A stretch of 6,220 nt of DNA from 13-2-20CM-68-14 sp046723355 (GTDB lineage: Bacteria; Actinomycetota; Thermoleophilia; Gaiellales; Gaiellaceae). The notes beneath the pieces were generated by a model. It was not told the DNA's origin. It saw only the letters and a program-made list of their open reading frames with translations, and searched no databases. Positions 5,128-6,220 of this stretch are shown one piece after another (position 1 is the stretch's first letter; each line of letters opens with the position of its first letter). The position numbers and the translations under genes were made by a program. The stretch covers positions 1 to 6,220 of the forward strand of contig JBKOUJ010000098.1 in assembly GCA_046723355.1 (NCBI GenBank), read 5' to 3'.

Positions 5128-5711
5128 ATACGTTCGCGTACAGAGCGGAGGCGGGCCGCCTCGCGCGGCCGAACGGCTGGTGGGGGATGGCCGTCTTCGT
5201 CGCGACCGAGGCGACGCTGTTCGGGACCCTCGTCGGCACGTACTTCTTCCTACGCTTCGACACGGCGAAGTGGCCGCCGGGCGACCTCCCAGAACCGAAG
5301 CTGACGCTGCCGCTCGTCCTGACGGGGCTTCTCGTCGCGACCAGCATCCCGGTGCAGCTCGCGGTCCGGTCGGCGTCGCGGGGGCGGCTCGGCACCGCCC
5401 GCGCCGCGCTCCTCCTCGCAGCGGTCGTGCAGGCGGGATACCTCGGCATGCAGCTGCACCTCTTCGTGCACGACTCGCATGAGTTCCCGCCCAGCGGGAG
5501 CGCTTACTCGTCCATCTACTTCACGATGCTCGGCGCCCACCATCTGCACGTGCTCGTCGGGATCCTGCTCAGCCTCTGGTTCCTCGTCCGCACCGCCTCG
5601 GGGCTGACGGAGTACCGGATGAACGGGCTCCGAGCGACGGGGTTCTACTGGCACTTCGTGAACGTGCTGGCGCTCGCCGTCCTCCTGACGCAGCTTTCCC
5701 CGCGGCTATGA
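5124..5711 (+). CDS. coxC: Cytochrome c oxidase subunit III (short, five-helix form)
   Basis: This integral membrane subunit stabilises subunit I and its proton uptake. At 195 aa it is the short form, with about five helices: 20-43, 61-81, 92-114, 130-156 and 172-192. Family motifs are FVATEATLFGTLVGTYFFLR (25-44, with Glu29), the histidine cluster AHHLHVLVG (138-146) and YWHFVN (175-180). The last usually reads YWHFVD in mitochondrial-type subunit III, so Asn180 replaces the usual acid. The ATG overlaps the coxA stop as ATGA, with AGGAG (5117-5121) just before it. The stop overlaps the next gene in the same way. Confidence 0.94.
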   Translation: MNTFAYRAEAGRLARPNGWWGMAVFVATEATLFGTLVGTYFFLRFDTAKWPPGDLPEPKLTLPLVLTGLLVATSIPVQLAVRSASRGRLGTARAALLLAAVVQAGYLGMQLHLFVHDSHEFPPSGSAYSSIYFTMLGAHHLHVLVGILLSLWFLVRTASGLTEYRMNGLRATGFYWHFVNVLALAVLLTQLSPRL

Positions 5712-6097
5712 CGGCGGCGCGACGGCGGTTCACGCCGGAGTTCCTTCAGTGGTTCGGCCTCTTCGGGGCGGCGCTGACGTGGACGGCGCAGCTCGTGGTT
5801 GGGTTCGGAGTGGCTGTCGCGCGCTGCGGGGCCGCCAACGCGGTACTCGGGGTCGATGTTCGAGCTTGGGAATTGTCGCTGTTGGTCGTCGGGATCGCGC
5901 TCGTCCTGCTTGCGGAGGCCGCGGCGCTCGAGACGCTTTGGGAGACACGCGCCGTCCACTACGACGACGCCGCACCTGACGGTCGGCGACACTTCTTCGC
6001 GGTCGCGGCGGTGCTCGGGAACCTGCTCTTCCTCGTCGCGATCGTCCTCAGCGGCGTCGGGACCGTCGTCCACGAGCCTCCCTGTCAGCAGGCATGA
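5708..6097 (+). CDS. Unrecognised three-helix membrane protein within the cox operon
   Basis: I do not recognise a named family. The 129-aa product has three probable transmembrane helices (about 16-38, 54-76 and 96-120). There is a basic N-terminus (RRR at 5-7), an acidic, histidine-containing loop (about 78-94, including VHYDDAAPDGRR) and a short tail with Cys126. Cys40 lies just after helix 1. It starts on an ATG that overlaps the coxC stop as ATGA, and its own stop overlaps the next cytochrome gene the same way, so it is almost certainly made together with the oxidase. Its place directly after subunit III suggests a small accessory subunit, in the position of subunit IV, or an assembly factor. 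It lacks the heme or copper motifs I would expect of CtaG, CtaA/B or Sco proteins. Gene reality is well supported by the coupled junctions; function is inference. Confidence 0.82.
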   Translation: MTAARRRFTPEFLQWFGLFGAALTWTAQLVVGFGVAVARCGAANAVLGVDVRAWELSLLVVGIALVLLAEAAALETLWETRAVHYDDAAPDGRRHFFAVAAVLGNLLFLVAIVLSGVGTVVHEPPCQQA

Positions 6098-6220
6098 GGA
6101 AGTGGCTCGCACCGCTCGCCGTCGCGCTGGTGCTGCCGGGCGCCGCGGGCGCGCAGCCGGACGGCGGCGCCAGCCTCCAAAAGGGAAAGGAGCTCTACGC
6201 CGAGCACTGCCTGAGCTGCC
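6094..6220 (+). CDS. Secreted c-type cytochrome, N-terminal 42 codons (cut by window edge)
   Basis: The frame opens at ATG 6094, overlapping the previous stop as ATGA, and is still open at the window end. A signal peptide is clear: MRKWLAPLAV, then a hydrophobic core, then a likely cut after GAAGA before QPDGG (about residue 20). It is followed by KGKELYAEHCLSC (30-42). Cys39 and Cys42 form the first part of a CxxCH heme-binding motif; the next base, C, is compatible with the His codon but is the last base available. The spacing from the GKELY stretch matches the first helix of class I cytochrome c. It may be the electron donor to the CoxB heme domain or part of a larger multi-domain cytochrome; the window cannot distinguish these. 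Confidence 0.85.
   Translation, partial: MRKWLAPLAVALVLPGAAGAQPDGGASLQKGKELYAEHCLSC

Noticed and set aside
1..6220. Functional link between molybdate uptake and the cox genes, as in CO dehydrogenase clusters also named cox
   Set aside because: The plus-strand genes are heme-copper oxidase subunits, not Mo-dependent CO dehydrogenase; the two operons are divergent and adjacency alone does not show a link.
1..6220. tRNA, rRNA, CRISPR array, insertion sequence or phage genes
   Set aside because: None seen: the window is filled by the two operons, and the only repeats are the short ones in the intergenic region.

Overview
The window is GC-rich throughout and gene-dense. It holds two divergent operons separated by an intergenic region of about 160 bp, and both run off the window. 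Three traits suggest a high-GC actinobacterium: the composition, the pairing of a MerR-type HTH with a TOBE domain as molybdate regulator, and the style of the Mod and Cox proteins. Thermoleophilia/Gaiellales-like is my best guess. This lineage call is inference from memory of protein style, not from a search.

Left half, minus strand (2046 down to 1): a molybdate-uptake operon in the order regulator - modA - modB - modC. The regulator (1672..2046) joins a DNA-binding HTH to a molybdate-binding TOBE/Mop domain. ModA (927..1661) is the exported binding protein, ModB (106..930) the membrane permease, and ModC (1..163, N-terminus only) the ATPase with a clear Walker A motif. Junctions are tight: a 10-nt gap between regulator and modA, ATGA between modA and modB, and a 58-nt overlap between modB and modC.

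Intergenic region (2047..2206): several structures that the genes do not explain. Two exact 8-bp direct repeats 11 bp apart overlap the regulator's start codon (candidate operator). A long, nearly perfect inverted repeat lies at 2085..2130 (candidate dispersed palindromic element). A bulged hairpin and a 13-bp palindrome lie at 2156..2186, just before the coxB ribosome-binding site. Both promoter calls are weak.

Right half, plus strand (2207 to 6220): a caa3-type cytochrome c oxidase operon. CoxB (subunit II) carries a CuA site and a fused C-terminal cytochrome c. CoxA (subunit I) has all heme and CuB ligands plus a C-terminal extension. CoxC is a short subunit III. They are followed by an unrecognised three-helix membrane protein and the start of a secreted c-type cytochrome. 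Each gene overlaps the next by 1 or 4 nt, so this looks like one translationally coupled unit: electrons pass from cytochrome c to the CoxB heme c and CuA, then to heme a and heme a3/CuB in CoxA, where O2 is reduced.

The most notable protein-level observations are in CoxA. The usual K-channel lysine is a glutamine (Q341), and the usual histidine of the Mg/Mn site is a threonine (T390), while D-channel and metal ligands are intact. Nothing in the window amounts to a defence system, mobile element with a transposase, CRISPR array or RNA gene.
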